From Nonomuraea candida (lineage in GTDB: Bacteria; Actinomycetota; Actinomycetes; Streptosporangiales; Streptosporangiaceae), in contig NZ_KL647033.1 in the NCBI RefSeq assembly GCF_000725485.1, forward strand, positions 1-64,000: DNA of 64,000 bases. The letters are read 5' to 3'. The translations under genes were made by a program, and so were the position numbers. The notes below the pieces were generated by a model, which saw only the letters and a list, made by a program, of their open reading frames with translations, was not told the origin of the DNA and did not search any database. Of this stretch, positions 1 through 9,506 are shown one piece after another (within the stretch, counting starts at the first letter, position 1; each line of letters begins with the position of its first letter).

Positions 1-68
1 CGCAACCCACCGACCTCCAACTCCATCTCCTGGATCTCCTCAACATCGACCCACGAGACCTCCGCTGA
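1..68 (+). CDS. C-terminal end of an unidentified protein (partial)
   Basis: An open frame enters from the left edge in reading frame 3 and stops with TGA at 66-68. It encodes about 21 residues ending in LLNIDPRDLR. The amphipathic leucine-rich composition looks like a real protein tail, but too little remains to assign a family. It converges with the terC-like gene, whose stop lies 27 bases away. Whether this frame is coding at all depends on sequence outside the window. Confidence 0.35.
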   Translation, partial: QPTDLQLHLLDLLNIDPRDLR

Positions 69-94
69 AGATCACTCACGTGCGGAAAACGGGG

Positions 95-1084
95 CTAGCG
101 TTCCACGGTCTCCGGCTCCACCGCCTTCGTCTTCTTGGCGTCGCGGGCCGACTTCACGAGACTGAGCACCGTGGTGACGGCGAGAGTGCCGATGATGACC
201 CCCAGGGACACCAGGATCGGGATCTCCGGCGCCCACGAGACCCCGTCGTGGTGCAGGGCCTCCAGGATCAGCTTCACCCCGATGAACGCCAGCACCACCG
301 ACAGCCCCTTGCTCAGGTAGACGAGCCTGTCGAGCAGGCCGCCGATCAGGAAGAAGAGCTGGCGCAGCCCCATGAGGGCGAAGGCGTTGGCGGTGAAGAC
401 CAGGTAGGGCTCCTTGGTCAGGCCGAAGATGGCCGGGATCGAGTCGAGCGCGAACAGCAGGTCGGTGGTCCCGATGGCGATCATCACGATCAGCATCGGG
501 GTGACCATCCTGCGGCCGAGGTGCACGGTGAGCCGGGCCCCGTGATAGGTGTCCGTGGTCGGGAGCACCCGGCGTACCGTGCGCAGGGCGAGGTTCTCGG
601 AGAACTCCGCCTCCTCGTCCTCGTGCCCGATCAGCTTCCACGCGGTGTAGACGAGGAAGGCGCCGAACACGTAGAAGAGCCAGTCGAACCTGGCCACGGC
701 CTCGGCGCCGGCCGCGATGAAGGCGCCGCGCATGACCAGCGCCAGGATGATGCCGATGAGCAGCACCTTCTGCCGGTACTGCCGCGGCACCTGGAACCTG
801 CTCATGATCAGCAGGAAGACGAAGAGGTTGTCCACGCTGAGGGAGTACTCAGTGATCCACCCGGCGAAGAACTCCCCGCCGTGCGCGGGCCCGGACAGCA
901 GGAGCAGTCCGACGCCGAAGATCACGGCCAGGCTCACGTAGAACGAGACCCAGCCCACGCACTCCTTGAAGCTGGGTTCGTGCGGGTTGCGGGCCACGAG
1001 CCAGAAGTCCAGCGCCAGCACCAGGCAGAAGCCCCCGATGGTGGCCAGCCAGACCCAGAGCGGCAGTTCCATCGCCGGCGTCAT
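95..1084 (-). CDS. TerC family integral membrane protein
   Basis: 329 residues with several hydrophobic segments. It carries the family hallmarks: an early acidic patch in a membrane context (SVDNLFVFLLIMSRF) and a second near the middle (FALDSIPAIFGLTKEPYLVFTANAFALMGLRQ, split here across two helices). TerC/Alx proteins are known or proposed to handle metal ions, with manganese efflux shown for some members. The ATG at 1084 overlaps the stop of the upstream membrane gene (ATGA) and has an AAGGGGG-type ribosome site, so it is probably translated as the last gene of the oxalate operon. The C-terminus is charged and cytoplasmic. The substrate here is unknown; a role in metal balance during oxalate use is inferred from the Nramp-related gene two places upstream. 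Confidence 0.85.
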   Translation of the reverse strand: MTPAMELPLWVWLATIGGFCLVLALDFWLVARNPHEPSFKECVGWVSFYVSLAVIFGVGLLLLSGPAHGGEFFAGWITEYSLSVDNLFVFLLIMSRFQVPRQYRQKVLLIGIILALVMRGAFIAAGAEAVARFDWLFYVFGAFLVYTAWKLIGHEDEEAEFSENLALRTVRRVLPTTDTYHGARLTVHLGRRMVTPMLIVMIAIGTTDLLFALDSIPAIFGLTKEPYLVFTANAFALMGLRQLFFLIGGLLDRLVYLSKGLSVVLAFIGVKLILEALHHDGVSWAPEIPILVSLGVIIGTLAVTTVLSLVKSARDAKKTKAVEPETVER

Positions 1085-1584
1085 CTCCGCGCCCCCTTCC
1101 TGGCACTCTTGCGTGTGCGCATCATCTCGGCGAAGCGGAGGTACGTGCCGAGCAGCTCCCTGGCGAGCGGGTTGCCGTCGGCCCGGCGTACGAGCCAGTG
1201 CGGCATGAGCCGCTCGTGCATCCACAGGAACCCGATCCCGAAGCCCAGGGCGATCATCGCCTGGTACGCCAGGAACGCCGGCACCCCTTCGACGAGCGCG
1301 CCCGTCGGGGCCAGCAGTTCCTGGGCGAGCCGGGACACCGGGAAGGCCGCCATCCAGTACAGGCCGACCGGCCCGAAGGTCCCGGGACGGAAGACGCCGT
1401 GGCCGAGCAGCATGCCGTACAGGCCGCCGAAGAGGGCCAGCGGCGCGGCGAGCGCCAGTGCCGCGAGCCCCGCCATCCCGGTGGGCTGCCCCGCGAGCAG
1501 GGTCAGCCCACCGGCCATGGCTCCGGCGACGGCTCCGATGGACGCCCCTGGCAGGGCGAGTTCGAGGCTGTGCCGTCCCGTCAT
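1081..1584 (-). CDS. small polytopic membrane protein, unknown function
   Basis: 167 residues with about four hydrophobic helices (residues roughly 10-30, 35-62, 72-95 and 105-125) and a basic cytoplasmic tail ending in RTRKSARKGARR. I do not recognise a family. Both ends overlap neighbours by four bases (ATGA), with the Nramp-related carrier upstream and TerC downstream, so the three are translationally coupled. The context suggests an accessory subunit of, or partner to, the carrier, but nothing in the sequence shows this directly. Confidence 0.75.
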   Translation of the reverse strand: MTGRHSLELALPGASIGAVAGAMAGGLTLLAGQPTGMAGLAALALAAPLALFGGLYGMLLGHGVFRPGTFGPVGLYWMAAFPVSRLAQELLAPTGALVEGVPAFLAYQAMIALGFGIGFLWMHERLMPHWLVRRADGNPLARELLGTYLRFAEMMRTRKSARKGARR

Positions 1585-3074
1585 CAGCCCACGACCACGC
1601 CGTAGGCGAACAGGCTGTAGAAGAGCATGCCGAGGTAGAAGAGCGCGCCGAAGCCGATGATCGCGTTCGACCACCACTTCGGCCTGATCGGCTTGGGCAG
1701 CATGCGGTTGTTCACCAGGAGCAGGGTCACGCAGTACGCGCCCATGGCGAACGTGGACAGGAACGCGAGCGTGTCGAGGATCCCGCTGGGCCCTTCGGCG
1801 GGTCCGAACAGCAGGATCAGGATCCCGAAGATGATCACGCCCCACAGGAAGATCGCGTACAGCTTCGACATGCCCAGCTTCTTCGCCCCGGGGACGAAGT
1901 GGAAGGTCATGTCGGCCTGGCCGCGCGAGAACGAGTCGAACAGGCCGAGGGTGGCGTTCAGGCCGATCAGCGCGATGAACCCGAGGAACACGACCCCGAG
2001 AACCGAGCTGCCCGCCGCGGAGACGGCGTTGGACATCGCGGTCAGCGCCACCTCCCGGTCGTCGCCCTGGATGGCCGTCCGCACGGCCGGGTCGATCCGC
2101 ACCGCCGACTGCGCGATCACCGTGAAGGAGATCGTGACCAGCATCGTGATGCCCCAGAACAGCAGCAGCGCGTCGAACGTGACCCAGCGCCGCCAGCCCT
2201 TCCACTTGGCCATCTCGGCCGGGTCGGAGGTGTCGAACATGAACCCGCGGTTGGGCACCTCCTCTTCCTCGCCCGCGTGGCGCAGCCCGCGGATCTTCGG
2301 CTGGTGCACGCCCATGCCGGCCCCGGAGTCACGCAGGTGCAGCGTGTACCACATCTGCTGCATGCCCGAGGGGCCGGCGAAGGCGCAGGCGCCGACGATG
2401 ACGGGGAACCAGGCGGCCGTCATGGCCTCCGCCGGCAGGTAGCCGAAGGAGAACATGCCGGAGATCGTGGTGACCACGTCGCCCCAGGTGCCGACCATGG
2501 CCGCGACCACGGCGGTGCCCAGCACGAGCGCCCCGATGAGCAGGGAGAGCACGTTCTCCAGCAGGTTGTAGATCACCTTGGCGAGGGTGAAGATCACGCC
2601 GACGAGGATCAACCCGGCGACCGCGGTCACCACCCAGGGTATTCCGGTGATCTCCTCGAACGCCGCCGCTCCCGCCGACAGGTGGCCCGGCCAGATGTAG
2701 ACGGCGATCGCCACGATGAAGAAGAACCACATCAGCGGCTTGAACACCCGGGCCGCGCCGGAGAAGATGCTCTCCCCCGTGGCCATGGCGTAGCGCGCCA
2801 TCTCCAGCATCACCACGGCCTGCAGGGTGACGCCGATCAGGAACAGCCACCTGATCTCGGGCCCGAACAGCAGCACCAGCCGGGGCCACATGTACGACTC
2901 GCCCATGCCCACGCCGAGCGCGACCAGGAAGACCGTCGGCCCGATGAGGTGCACCGAGGGAGGCGCGTCGGGGAGCTTCCTGATGGGCATCGGCTCGAGC
3001 CGGCCCGCTTTCCATACTCGTTGATCCTCGACCGGCGGCGTGGCCGTCGCCGGTGGTGTGTTCGATGTGTCCAC
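1584..3074 (-). CDS. Nramp-related transporter lacking the metal-binding motifs
   Basis: 496 residues with about eleven membrane helices in the Nramp/LeuT-fold arrangement, starting at GTG 3074 after an AGGAGG site. The first helix reads LVALGVGMGESYMWP where true Nramp metal transporters carry DPGN. The sixth helix region reads AFAGPSGMQQMW where they carry MPH, so both metal-coordinating motifs are missing. A long charged loop (about residues 255-290) separates the two halves. It follows the acyl-CoA ligase by 80 bases and overlaps the next membrane gene. In this operon it is the best candidate for the oxalate (or metal-oxalate) uptake system, but that is inference; a divalent metal role cannot be excluded. 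Confidence 0.75.
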   Translation of the reverse strand: MDTSNTPPATATPPVEDQRVWKAGRLEPMPIRKLPDAPPSVHLIGPTVFLVALGVGMGESYMWPRLVLLFGPEIRWLFLIGVTLQAVVMLEMARYAMATGESIFSGAARVFKPLMWFFFIVAIAVYIWPGHLSAGAAAFEEITGIPWVVTAVAGLILVGVIFTLAKVIYNLLENVLSLLIGALVLGTAVVAAMVGTWGDVVTTISGMFSFGYLPAEAMTAAWFPVIVGACAFAGPSGMQQMWYTLHLRDSGAGMGVHQPKIRGLRHAGEEEEVPNRGFMFDTSDPAEMAKWKGWRRWVTFDALLLFWGITMLVTISFTVIAQSAVRIDPAVRTAIQGDDREVALTAMSNAVSAAGSSVLGVVFLGFIALIGLNATLGLFDSFSRGQADMTFHFVPGAKKLGMSKLYAIFLWGVIIFGILILLFGPAEGPSGILDTLAFLSTFAMGAYCVTLLLVNNRMLPKPIRPKWWSNAIIGFGALFYLGMLFYSLFAYGVVVG

Positions 3075-3154
3075 CTACGGACCTCCTGGAGGGGTTGTTG
3101 CCTTCCTCTGCGCCCCGAAATGCCCCCTCGCCTGGCGCTGCTGTGGCTCGGCTC

Positions 3155-5266
3155 TTAGCCCAGCAGCCCGGCCGCCCTGGCCCAGCGGTACTTCGCACCC
3201 AGGACCGCCACGGGCTTCTCCGTCGTGTACGGGTACGCGACCACGCCATGCTCGAACAGGTACTCGCTGGCCTCCTCAACCTCGGTGTCGCCGGCCAGTG
3301 AGGCCACGACCGGCTTGACGTTGCCCTTCGCCCGCTCCTCGCCCACCACGCGGGCGATGAGCTCGGCGAAGACCATCGGCGGCGTCACGATCGTGTGCCA
3401 GTAGCCCAGCACGAGCGCGTGGATGCGCTCGTCGCGCAGGCCCAGGCGGACCGTGTTCTCGTAGGTCGAGGGGGGTTCGCCGCCGGTGATGTCGATGGGG
3501 TTGCCCGCCGCGCCGAACGGCGGGATGTAGGCGCGGAACGCCGCGTCCAGGTCGTCGGGGATGTCCATGAGGGTCAGCCCGGCGTCCACGATGGCGTCGG
3601 ACAGCAGCACGCCCGAGCCGCCGGCGCCGGTGATGATGACGACGTTCTCGCCCTTGGGGGCGGGCAGGATCGGCAGCGCGCGGGCGTACTCCAGCATGTC
3701 GTTGAGCCCGGGCGCGCGCACCACCCCGGCCTGGCGCAGGATGTCGTCGTAGACCTTGTCGTCGCCGGCCAGCGCGCCGGTGTGCGAGCCGGCGGCCCGC
3801 GCGCCCATCGCGGTGCGGCCGGCCTTGAGCACGATGACCGGCTTCTCCTTGACGACCCGGCGGGCCGCCTCGACGAAGCCGCGCCCGTCCTTGAGGTCCT
3901 CCAGGTGCATGGCCACGGCCTTGGTGTTGTCGTCCTGCTCGAAGAAGGTCAGCAGGTCGTCCTCGTCCACGTCGGCCTTGTTGCCGACGCCGACGATGGC
4001 GGAGACGCCCATCTTGGTGGTGCGGCTGAAGCCGAGGATGGCCATGCCGATGCCGCCGCTCTGGGAGGTCAGCGCCACGCTGCCGCGCACGTCGTAGGGG
4101 GTGCAGAAGGTGGCGCAGAGGTTCTCCGGCGTGTAGTAGTAGCCGTAGATGTTGGGGCCGAGCATGCGCACGCCGTGCCGGCGGGCGATCTCGACGATCT
4201 CCTTCTGGCCCTCGACGTTCCCGGTCTCGGCGAACCCCGACGGGATCATGACGGCCCCGGCCACGCCCTTCTCGCCGGCCTCCTCCAGCGCGGCGGCGAC
4301 GAACTTGGCGGGGATGGCGAACACGGCCACGTCCACGTCGCCCGGCACGTCCGCGACGCTCTTGTACGCCTTGCGCCCCATGATCTCGTCGGCCTTGGGG
4401 TTGATCGGGTGGATCTGCCCCTGGTAGCCGCCGTTGATGAGGTTCTTCATGACCGAGTTGCCGATCTTGCCGTCCTCGGCGGAGGCGCCGATGACGGCGA
4501 CCGAGCGCGGTTTGAACAGCCGGTTCATCTGCCGCAGGATCTCCTCGCGCGGCAGCCGCTCGACCTCGGGGGCCGGCTGCCCGATGAGGATGCGCACGTC
4601 GGCGGCGATCGCGCCGTTGGCGTCGGCGAAGACGGGGTTGAGGTCCACCTCGACGATCTCGGGGATGTCGGTGACGAGCCTGCCGACGCGCTCGATCAGC
4701 GCCGCGAGTGCCTGCCTGTTCGCCGGCTCGGCCCCACGGGCACCACGCAGAACCTCGGCCGCTCTGATGTCGTCCAGCATCCCAAGCGCATCATCACCCG
4801 AAACCGGGGCAAGCCGGAAGGTCACGTCTTTAAGTACTTCGACCAGGACCCCGCCCAGGCCGAACGCGACCACCTTGCCGAAGGTGGGATCGGTGACCGC
4901 GCCGACGATCACCTCGTGCCCGCCGCCGACGAGCTGCTGCACCTGGACGCCGTCGATCCGGGCCTGCGGGTCGTAGGCGCGGGCGTTGGCCAGGATCGTC
5001 TCGTAGCCCCGCCGCACCTCCTCCTCGCTCTTCAGGCCGACCAGCACGCCGCCGGCGTCGGTCTTGTGCAGGATGTCGGGCGAGACGATCTTCAGCACGA
5101 CCGGCAGCCCGATCTCCCCCGCCAGCCGCGCCGCCTCGTCGGCCGAGCCTGCCAGGCCCTCGCCGGGGGTGGCGATGCCGTACGCCTGGCACAGCTCGCG
5201 GCCCTCCGGGGCCGTCAGGGCGGTGCGGCCCTCGGCGAGCGCCTTCTCGATGACTTCCCTGGCCAC
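3155..5266 (-). CDS. ADP-forming acyl-CoA synthetase family protein (fused beta-alpha)
   Basis: 703 residues. The first ~225 are an ATP-grasp domain (GLPVVLKIVSPDILHKTDAGGV). A CoA-binding Rossmann domain follows (PRSVAVIGASAEDGKIGNSV, about residue 240), then the succinyl-CoA-ligase-like flavodoxin domains containing the AGSHTGALAG motif. These enzymes interconvert an acid, ATP and CoA with the acyl-CoA, ADP and phosphate through a phosphohistidine. Many homologues place the ATP-grasp part last; here it comes first. The GTG start overlaps the frc stop by one base (TAGTG), so it is coupled to the CoA transferase. It could prime the pathway by making oxalyl-CoA, formyl-CoA or another CoA donor. 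The substrate cannot be read from sequence. Confidence 0.85.
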   Translation of the reverse strand: MAREVIEKALAEGRTALTAPEGRELCQAYGIATPGEGLAGSADEAARLAGEIGLPVVLKIVSPDILHKTDAGGVLVGLKSEEEVRRGYETILANARAYDPQARIDGVQVQQLVGGGHEVIVGAVTDPTFGKVVAFGLGGVLVEVLKDVTFRLAPVSGDDALGMLDDIRAAEVLRGARGAEPANRQALAALIERVGRLVTDIPEIVEVDLNPVFADANGAIAADVRILIGQPAPEVERLPREEILRQMNRLFKPRSVAVIGASAEDGKIGNSVMKNLINGGYQGQIHPINPKADEIMGRKAYKSVADVPGDVDVAVFAIPAKFVAAALEEAGEKGVAGAVMIPSGFAETGNVEGQKEIVEIARRHGVRMLGPNIYGYYYTPENLCATFCTPYDVRGSVALTSQSGGIGMAILGFSRTTKMGVSAIVGVGNKADVDEDDLLTFFEQDDNTKAVAMHLEDLKDGRGFVEAARRVVKEKPVIVLKAGRTAMGARAAGSHTGALAGDDKVYDDILRQAGVVRAPGLNDMLEYARALPILPAPKGENVVIITGAGGSGVLLSDAIVDAGLTLMDIPDDLDAAFRAYIPPFGAAGNPIDITGGEPPSTYENTVRLGLRDERIHALVLGYWHTIVTPPMVFAELIARVVGEERAKGNVKPVVASLAGDTEVEEASEYLFEHGVVAYPYTTEKPVAVLGAKYRWARAAGLLG

Positions 5267-6489
5267 TAGATGACTCCGTTCGTCCTGAGTGCGGCCAGCT
5301 CGTCGGCGCTCACGCCGAGCTCGCCGTAGATCTCCTGGTTGTGCTCGCCGAGCAGCGGCGGGGTGCGCACGTCCACCGGCGAGTCGGACAGCTGCAGCGG
5401 GCTGCCCACGGTCACGAACTCGCCGCGCGTCGGATGGTCGACCTTGACGACGATGCCCTCCTCGCGCAGGCTCTCGTCCTCCACCAGCTCCTTGGTGGAC
5501 AGGATCGGCCCGCACGGGATGTTCTCGGCGTTGAGCCGGTCGAGCACCGCCCACTTGTCGTGCCGGATCGTCCACTCCTCGATGAGCTGGAACATCTTGT
5601 CCAGCTTGGGCAGCCGCGCCTCCGGCGTCGCCCACTCGGGGTCCTCGGCCAGCTCGGGGCGGCCGATGATGGTCGCGATCGGCTTCCAGCCGACCGGCTG
5701 GACGATGACGTAGATGTAGTCGTTCGGCCCGCCGGGCGCGCAGCGCACCGCCCAGCCCGGCTGGCCGCCGCCGCTGGCGTTGCCCGAGCGCGGCACCTCG
5801 TCGCCGAACGTCTTGTTCGGGTACTCGCGCAGCGGCCCGTGCGCCAGGCGCTGCTGGTCGCGCAGCTTGACGCGGCACAGGTTCAGCACGGCGTGCTGCA
5901 TGGCCACCTGTACGCGCTGCCCGCGCCCGGAGTGCTCGCGCTGGTAGAGGGCGGCCAGGATGCCGGCCACCGCGTGGATGCCGGTGCCCGAGTCGCCGAT
6001 CTGCGCGCCGGTGGCCAGCGGCGGGCCCTCCTCGAAGCCCGTGGTGCTCATCGAGCCGCCCATGGCCTGGGCGATCACCTCGTACGCCTTGAACCTGGCG
6101 TATCTGCCCGGGCCGAAGCCCTTGATGGAGGCGTAGATGAGGCGGGGGTTGAGCTCCTGGAGCCGCTCCCAGGGGAAGCCCATGCGGTCCACCGCGCCGG
6201 GACCGAAGTTCTCCACCAGGATGTCGGCGCTCTTCACCAGCTCGGTGAAGATCTCCTTGCCGCGCTCGCTCTTCATGTTCAGCGTGATGCTGCGCTTGTT
6301 GCAGTTGAGCATCGTGAAGTAGAGGCTGTCGACGTCCGGCAGGTCGCGGAGCTGCTGCCGGGTGATGTCGCCGGTGGGGGCCTCCAGCTTGACCACGTCG
6401 GCGCCCAGCCACGCGAGGAGCTGGGTGGCCGACGGGCCGGACTGGACATGGGTCATGTCGAGGACGCGGACACCTTCGAGAGCCTTCAT
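5266..6489 (-). CDS. frc: formyl-CoA:oxalate CoA-transferase
   Basis: 407 residues, class III (CaiB/BaiF) CoA transferase. It moves CoA from formyl-CoA to oxalate, giving oxalyl-CoA and formate. The N-terminal stretch [20 protein letters not shown], the catalytic aspartate D166 in QIGDSGTG (equivalent to Asp169 of the Oxalobacter enzyme) and the glycine loop [10 protein letters not shown] are all present. It closely resembles what I recall of the Streptomyces coelicolor protein annotated as Frc. It lies 13 bases downstream of the ThDP enzyme and overlaps the acyl-CoA ligase. This is the gene that most firmly marks the cluster as oxalate catabolism. Confidence 0.93.
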   Translation of the reverse strand: MKALEGVRVLDMTHVQSGPSATQLLAWLGADVVKLEAPTGDITRQQLRDLPDVDSLYFTMLNCNKRSITLNMKSERGKEIFTELVKSADILVENFGPGAVDRMGFPWERLQELNPRLIYASIKGFGPGRYARFKAYEVIAQAMGGSMSTTGFEEGPPLATGAQIGDSGTGIHAVAGILAALYQREHSGRGQRVQVAMQHAVLNLCRVKLRDQQRLAHGPLREYPNKTFGDEVPRSGNASGGGQPGWAVRCAPGGPNDYIYVIVQPVGWKPIATIIGRPELAEDPEWATPEARLPKLDKMFQLIEEWTIRHDKWAVLDRLNAENIPCGPILSTKELVEDESLREEGIVVKVDHPTRGEFVTVGSPLQLSDSPVDVRTPPLLGEHNQEIYGELGVSADELAALRTNGVI

Positions 6490-6502
6490 CTCTGCGTTTC
6501 CC

Positions 6503-8176
6503 CTACTTGTACATGGTCTGGTTCATGGTTCCGGGGGCGTACACCTCTGGGTCGACCCAGACGTTGATCAGCGAGGGCTTGCCCGACTCGCGGGCCCGCT
6601 CCAGCGCCGGGCGGATCTCGGCGGGGTCGCGGACCTCCTCGCCGTAGCCGCCCAGGAGCTTGGCGAACTCGCCGTAGCGGATGTCGCCGAGGGTGTTGCC
6701 GACGCGGGCGCGGTCCTGGCCGTACTTGGCGGCCTGGCCGTACCTGATCTGGTTCATCGAGGAGTTGTTGCCGATGACGCCGATGAACGGCAGGTCGAAG
6801 CGGACCATGGTCTCGAAGTCCCAGCCGGTGAGGCTGAAGGCGCCGTCGCCGAACAGGCAGAGCACCTCCTTGTCGCGCCGCGCCTGCTTGGCCGCCATCG
6901 CGAAGGCCATGCCGACGCCGAGCGTGCCCAGCGGGCCCGGGTCCATCCAGTGGCCGGGCGACTTGGGCTGCACGACCTGGCCGGAGAAGGTGACGATGTC
7001 GCCGCCGTCGCCGATGTAGATCGTGTCCTCGGTCAGGAACTCGTTGATCTCGTGGACGAGGCGGTAGGGGTCGATCGGCTGGGCGCCGGAGAGCTGGCGG
7101 GGCAGGCGCTTCTCGTACGCCTGGGTCTCGACGTTGCGCAGCTCCTCCAGCCACTCCTTGCGGCGGGCCGCGCCGTTCTCCACGCGGCCGCTGGCGGCCT
7201 GGGCCGCCGCCGAGAGGATGAGGCCGGCGTCGCCCACGATCCCCAGGTCGATGTCCCGATTTTTCCCGACAGTGCGGTAGTCGAGGTCGATCTGCACGAC
7301 CTTGGCCGTCGGCGACAGGCGCTTGCCGTAGCCCATCCGGAAGTCGAACGGGGTGCCGACGATGATGATGAGGTCCGCCTCGGTGAAGGCGTACCTGCGG
7401 CTGAGCTGGAAGTGGTGCGGGTCGCCCGGCGGCAGCGTGCCGCGCCCCGAGCCGTTCATGTACGCCGGCACGTTCAGCGACCGGACGAAGTCGATGGCCG
7501 CGTCGGTCGCCCGGCACGTCCAGACCTGGCTGCCGAGCAGGATGCACGGCTTCTCGGCGTGGGCCAGCAGGTCGGCCAGGCGCTCGATCGCCTCGGGGTC
7601 GCCCTGCTGCCGGGTCGAGGCCCGGTAGTGGCCCGCCTTGGGGAGGCGCGCCTTCTCCAGCGGCACCTTCGCGTCGAGCACGTCACGCGGGATCTCCAGG
7701 AACGACGGCCCGGGAGCGCCGTGGTAGCACTCGCGGAAGGCCATCGACACGATGTCGGCCACCCGTTCCGTGCTGGGCACCGTGGCCGCGAACTTGGTGA
7801 TCGGGGTCATCATGTCCACGTGGGGCAGGTCCTGCAGCGAGCCCATCTTGTGCTGGCTCAGCGCGCCCTGCCCGCCGATCAGCAGCATCGGGCTCTCGGC
7901 GCGGAAGGCGTTGGCCACGCCGGTCACCGCGTCGGTCGTGCCCGGGCCCGCGGTGACGACCGCGCAGCCGGGTTTGCCGGTGATGCGGGCGTAACCGTCG
8001 GCCGCGTGGGCGGCCACCTGCTCGTGGCGTACGTCGATGACCTCGATGCCCTCATCGACGCAGCCGTCGTAGATATCGATGATGTGGCCGCCGCAGAGCG
8101 TGTAGATCACGTCCACGCCCTCGGCTTTGAGCGCCTTGGCTACGAGATGACCGCCAGAGATCGTTTCCGACATCAT
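6503..8176 (-). CDS. oxc: oxalyl-CoA decarboxylase-type ThDP enzyme
   Basis: 557 residues of the acetolactate synthase/oxalyl-CoA decarboxylase superfamily. Glu52 in [15 protein letters not shown] should activate the cofactor, and [13 protein letters not shown] followed by VIGNN is the ThDP/Mg motif. The partner Frc argues that it decarboxylates oxalyl-CoA to formyl-CoA. However, the C-terminus ([18 protein letters not shown]) lacks the ESG[RH]I...LN ending of classical Oxc proteins, and residues 112-121 ([10 protein letters not shown]) look more like 2-hydroxyacyl-CoA lyases. Either way formyl-CoA is the expected product. The start is ATG 8176 or 8173 behind AAAGGGTGG. The motif at 8237-8256 lies about 60 bases upstream. 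Confidence 0.8.
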   Translation of the reverse strand: MMSETISGGHLVAKALKAEGVDVIYTLCGGHIIDIYDGCVDEGIEVIDVRHEQVAAHAADGYARITGKPGCAVVTAGPGTTDAVTGVANAFRAESPMLLIGGQGALSQHKMGSLQDLPHVDMMTPITKFAATVPSTERVADIVSMAFRECYHGAPGPSFLEIPRDVLDAKVPLEKARLPKAGHYRASTRQQGDPEAIERLADLLAHAEKPCILLGSQVWTCRATDAAIDFVRSLNVPAYMNGSGRGTLPPGDPHHFQLSRRYAFTEADLIIIVGTPFDFRMGYGKRLSPTAKVVQIDLDYRTVGKNRDIDLGIVGDAGLILSAAAQAASGRVENGAARRKEWLEELRNVETQAYEKRLPRQLSGAQPIDPYRLVHEINEFLTEDTIYIGDGGDIVTFSGQVVQPKSPGHWMDPGPLGTLGVGMAFAMAAKQARRDKEVLCLFGDGAFSLTGWDFETMVRFDLPFIGVIGNNSSMNQIRYGQAAKYGQDRARVGNTLGDIRYGEFAKLLGGYGEEVRDPAEIRPALERARESGKPSLINVWVDPEVYAPGTMNQTMYK

Positions 8177-8236
8177 GCCACCCTTTCCCGGCGACTGAGC
8201 GCACTGTCGTCTGCACTGTTTTCTGCGCTGTCTTCC

Positions 8237-8256
8237 GCATACTGCATACCGTATGA
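8237..8256. promoter_or_regulatory. putative oxalate-regulon operator, copy A
   Basis: An AT-rich island in very GC-rich DNA that contains CATAC-C-GTATG, a perfect 5-1-5 palindrome at 8245-8255. The core TGCATACCGTAT (8243-8254) matches cores at 9512-9523 and 10551-10562 to a consensus TGYATACNGWAT. It lies just upstream of the ThDP decarboxylase gene, where a GntR- or TetR-type repressor could bind. The regulator itself is not identifiable in the window. Confidence 0.5.
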
Positions 8257-8288
8257 ACGCAATGGTTACTCTGTTGCGATCGGCCTGT

Positions 8289-9479
8289 CTAGCCCCCAGC
8301 GGGCAACTCGATCAGCTCGACCTGCTCCCCGCGCCACCCCGGCGGCACCACCGCCAGGGCCTCCGCCAGCGCCGCTCCCCACAACGAGCCCGGCCGGTCG
8401 TGCCCCACGGGGACCGCGCCCCTGGCCGACCTCCTGACCGGCACCAGCCGGGTGTCGCGGGGGTGCGTGCGCACCGGCCCGGCCAGGGCGCTCGTCTCCT
8501 TGGCCGCGGGGGTGCCGGTCAGCTCGCGCAGGATGGGCGCGAGCAGCGTGAGCGCGGCGGCCAGGGCCGCGAACGGGTTGCCCGGCAGGCCCACGACCAG
8601 CCCCCCGCCGGGCAGGCGGGCCAGGAGCTGGGGGTGCCCCGGGCGCACCGCCACGCCGTCGATCAGCACGTCGGCGCCCAGCTCGTCGAGCACCGCTCGC
8701 AGATGGTCGGCCGGCCCCTTGGACGACGCCCCGCACACCACGATCACGTCATCCACCGCCTCCAGGGATGGCCCGGCGAGCGCCGCGCGCAGCGGCTCGG
8801 GACCGTCGGGGAGGCGGAGCGTGCCGGTGACGCGGCCGCCCGCCCAGTCCACCAGGCCGGGCAGGAACGGGCCGATCGCGTCGCGGACCCGCCCCGGCCC
8901 CGGCAGCCCCTCGTGCACGACCTCGTCCCCGGTGACCAGCACCGTCACGCGGGGGCGGGGCCGTACCGGCAGGGTGTCGTGGCCGAGGGCGGCGGCCAGG
9001 CCGAGCACGACCGGCGTCACCACCGCGCCCGCCCCCAGCACGAACGTCCCCTCGGGGATGTCCTCGCCGCGCCGCCTGATGTGCCGGCCCTTCTCGAACG
9101 CGCCCGCCACCCACTCCCCGGCCGGCTCGGCCCGCTCGTACGGCAGCACCGCCTCGGCCCCGTCCGGCACGGGCGCGCCGGTGGCGATCTCGACCGCCTC
9201 CCCCGCGCCCAGCGGCCCGGCGTGCGGCGCCCCGCCGGCCAGGACGCGCCCCACGAGCCGCCACGGCCCCGGGCCGGCCACCGCGTATCCGTCCATCGCC
9301 GAGACGTCCACCCCCGGCACCGCCGCCAGGGCCCGCAGGGGCCCGGCCAGCCGGCATCCGAGGGCCTCCGGCAGAGGCACTGACGAGGGGCGCAACGGGC
9401 GGGCCGCCCCGGCCGCGCGGGCCCGCGCGGAGCCCCAGGAGATCGCTTCCACCACTGATCCATGCCGCAGAACGGTCAT
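8289..9479 (-). CDS. moeA: molybdopterin molybdenumtransferase, MoeA family
   Basis: 396 residues. MoeA inserts molybdenum into adenylylated molybdopterin, supplying the cofactor of the adjacent formate dehydrogenase. Visible motifs are PGVDVSAMDGYAV near residue 50, the EIATGAPVPDGAEAV stretch, the MPT-binding domain (VTVLVTGDEVV; VVCGASSKGPADHLRAVLDELGA) and the LVVGLPGNPFAALAA segment of the C-terminal part. GASSKG replaces the more usual GGxSxG. ATG 9479 has an AAGGAG site. It is divergent from the PanE-like gene and upstream of oxc on the same strand. A genome usually has a housekeeping MoeA as well, so this copy is probably dedicated to the island. Confidence 0.88.
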   Translation of the reverse strand: MTVLRHGSVVEAISWGSARARAAGAARPLRPSSVPLPEALGCRLAGPLRALAAVPGVDVSAMDGYAVAGPGPWRLVGRVLAGGAPHAGPLGAGEAVEIATGAPVPDGAEAVLPYERAEPAGEWVAGAFEKGRHIRRRGEDIPEGTFVLGAGAVVTPVVLGLAAALGHDTLPVRPRPRVTVLVTGDEVVHEGLPGPGRVRDAIGPFLPGLVDWAGGRVTGTLRLPDGPEPLRAALAGPSLEAVDDVIVVCGASSKGPADHLRAVLDELGADVLIDGVAVRPGHPQLLARLPGGGLVVGLPGNPFAALAAALTLLAPILRELTGTPAAKETSALAGPVRTHPRDTRLVPVRRSARGAVPVGHDRPGSLWGAALAEALAVVPPGWRGEQVELIELPAGG

Positions 9480-9506
9480 CGGCACACTCCTTGACCCACG
9501 TTTTTC

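Noticed and set aside
80..3158. Long open frames antisense to terC and the Nramp-related gene
   Set aside because: They are rich in Arg/Gly/Pro/His with no domain, and they shadow well-supported genes. Long antisense frames are expected at this GC content.
3155..6412. An apparent CoA-transferase/ligase fusion of over 1000 residues
   Set aside because: The upstream part of that frame is out-of-frame nonsense over frc; frc reads in another frame with all its motifs and stops at 5266, where the ligase begins.
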